Shown in pieces: positions 6,794 to 7,264 of a stretch of DNA of 7,264 nt. The stretch is from Candidatus Acidiferrales bacterium (GTDB lineage: Bacteria > Acidobacteriota > Terriglobia > Acidiferrales > UBA7541). Position 1 is the stretch's first letter; every line of letters starts with the position of its first letter. The notes below the pieces were generated by a model, which saw nothing but the letters and a program-made list of their open reading frames with translations, did not search any database and was not told the DNA's origin. The DNA lies in NCBI GenBank assembly GCA_955651735.1, contig CATPAM010000013.1, positions 1 to 7,264 of the forward strand. The letters run 5' to 3'. The translations under genes and the position numbers were made by a program.

Positions 6794-7264
6794 TTAGTCG
6801 TGGGGCCAGGCGCCAAGCGCTCGTCGCAGATCGACAAGCTGGCCGAGGTGATACGAATTGTGATCCGTAAGCACCAGCGCTTGCCGCAAAATTGTTTGTC
6901 CATCGCCATGGGGGATTTTCGCGAAGAGGTCGGTGCGCGGATTTTTCACCAGTTCGATCATCTCGGCTAAGTCGCGCTGGAATTGCTGAACGCTCTTGTC
7001 CCACTCGGCCTCGGTCGGTGGACCTGGAGTTTTTGGCCAGTAACCCTCCGGAAATCCCGGCGAGACGTGCTTAGGGTTACGGCTGAATTCCAGAATGTCC
7101 CACTGCGCGATGCGCGAATGCTCCAGCAGTTGCCAGCCGGTGTGCGGGAGGCCGGGAGCAAAAGTGCCGCGTTTGTTCGCCGGGAATTGCTCCAGCGCGT
7201 CCATAAAGTGCACGTGCGCGGCGCCGCCTTTCAGCACATCGATCAGATGCTTGCGCAGCGCCGC
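6794..7264 (-). CDS. DinB-family protein, 5' end beyond the window
   Basis: This is a member of the DinB/YfiT-like four-helix-bundle superfamily (DinB_2 type), metal-binding proteins that include thiol transferases such as BstA; the function of this one is unknown. The visible frame is 156 codons plus TAA and stays open to the window edge. Counting from that edge, the likely metal-binding triad is His49 (in LLEHSRIAQW) plus His135 and His139 (in TDHNSYHLGQ). A GTG at 7235-7237 is in frame, but the nine codons before it encode helix-like sequence (AALRKHLID) that fits the family's first helix. I therefore read the GTG as an internal Val and the gene as cut by the window, missing perhaps a short N-terminal piece. 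There is no signal peptide in the visible part; the protein is probably cytoplasmic. It lies 76 nt upstream of the IorB-like gene on the same strand, so co-transcription is possible, but no functional link is evident. Confidence 0.85.
   Translation of the reverse strand, partial: AALRKHLIDVLKGGAAHVHFMDALEQFPANKRGTFAPGLPHTGWQLLEHSRIAQWDILEFSRNPKHVSPGFPEGYWPKTPGPPTEAEWDKSVQQFQRDLAEMIELVKNPRTDLFAKIPHGDGQTILRQALVLTDHNSYHLGQLVDLRRALGAWPHD

Overview
This GC-rich window is densely coding and reads as ordinary chromosome from a soil-type Gram-negative bacterium. The gene content suggests an Acidobacteriota member of the Terriglobia type: exported amidohydrolase, M20 and M28 hydrolases, a Tat-exported IorB-like molybdenum hydroxylase subunit and a DinB-family protein. 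That placement is an inference from gene families and codon style, because no rRNA or other phylogenetic marker is present. No mobile element, CRISPR array, tRNA or rRNA was found.

Layout. The left part (6-4341) carries three plus-strand genes: a secreted HutI-like amidohydrolase, a Tat-exported M20-type peptidase homologue, and a secreted M28 peptidase resembling carboxypeptidase Q. A 105-nt gap with two overlapping alternative hairpins separates the first two genes. The second and third are 25 nt apart and probably co-transcribed. A clear Rho-independent terminator (4383-4416) ends the block. The right part is on the minus strand and converges on that terminator. It holds a 758-aa molybdopterin-binding subunit of the isoquinoline 1-oxidoreductase beta type (4441-6717) and, upstream of it, a DinB-family protein whose 5' end runs off the window.

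How the genes fit together. The three plus-strand products all appear to be exported and all belong to amide- or peptide-bond hydrolase families. A periplasmic peptide or amide scavenging unit is therefore a reasonable inference. The minus-strand pair has no obvious link to it. The molybdenum hydroxylase subunit lacks its usual small 2Fe-2S partner in this window.

The most interesting point is the M20 homologue. Its fold signatures, catalytic Glu, substrate-binding residues and last metal-binding His are all present. However, three positions that normally ligate metal are replaced: His to Met, bridging Asp to Asn, and Asp/Glu to Pro-Phe. This looks like coordinated loss of one metal site, which would mean altered chemistry or a non-catalytic role. 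Nothing else in the window clearly amounts to a new system.
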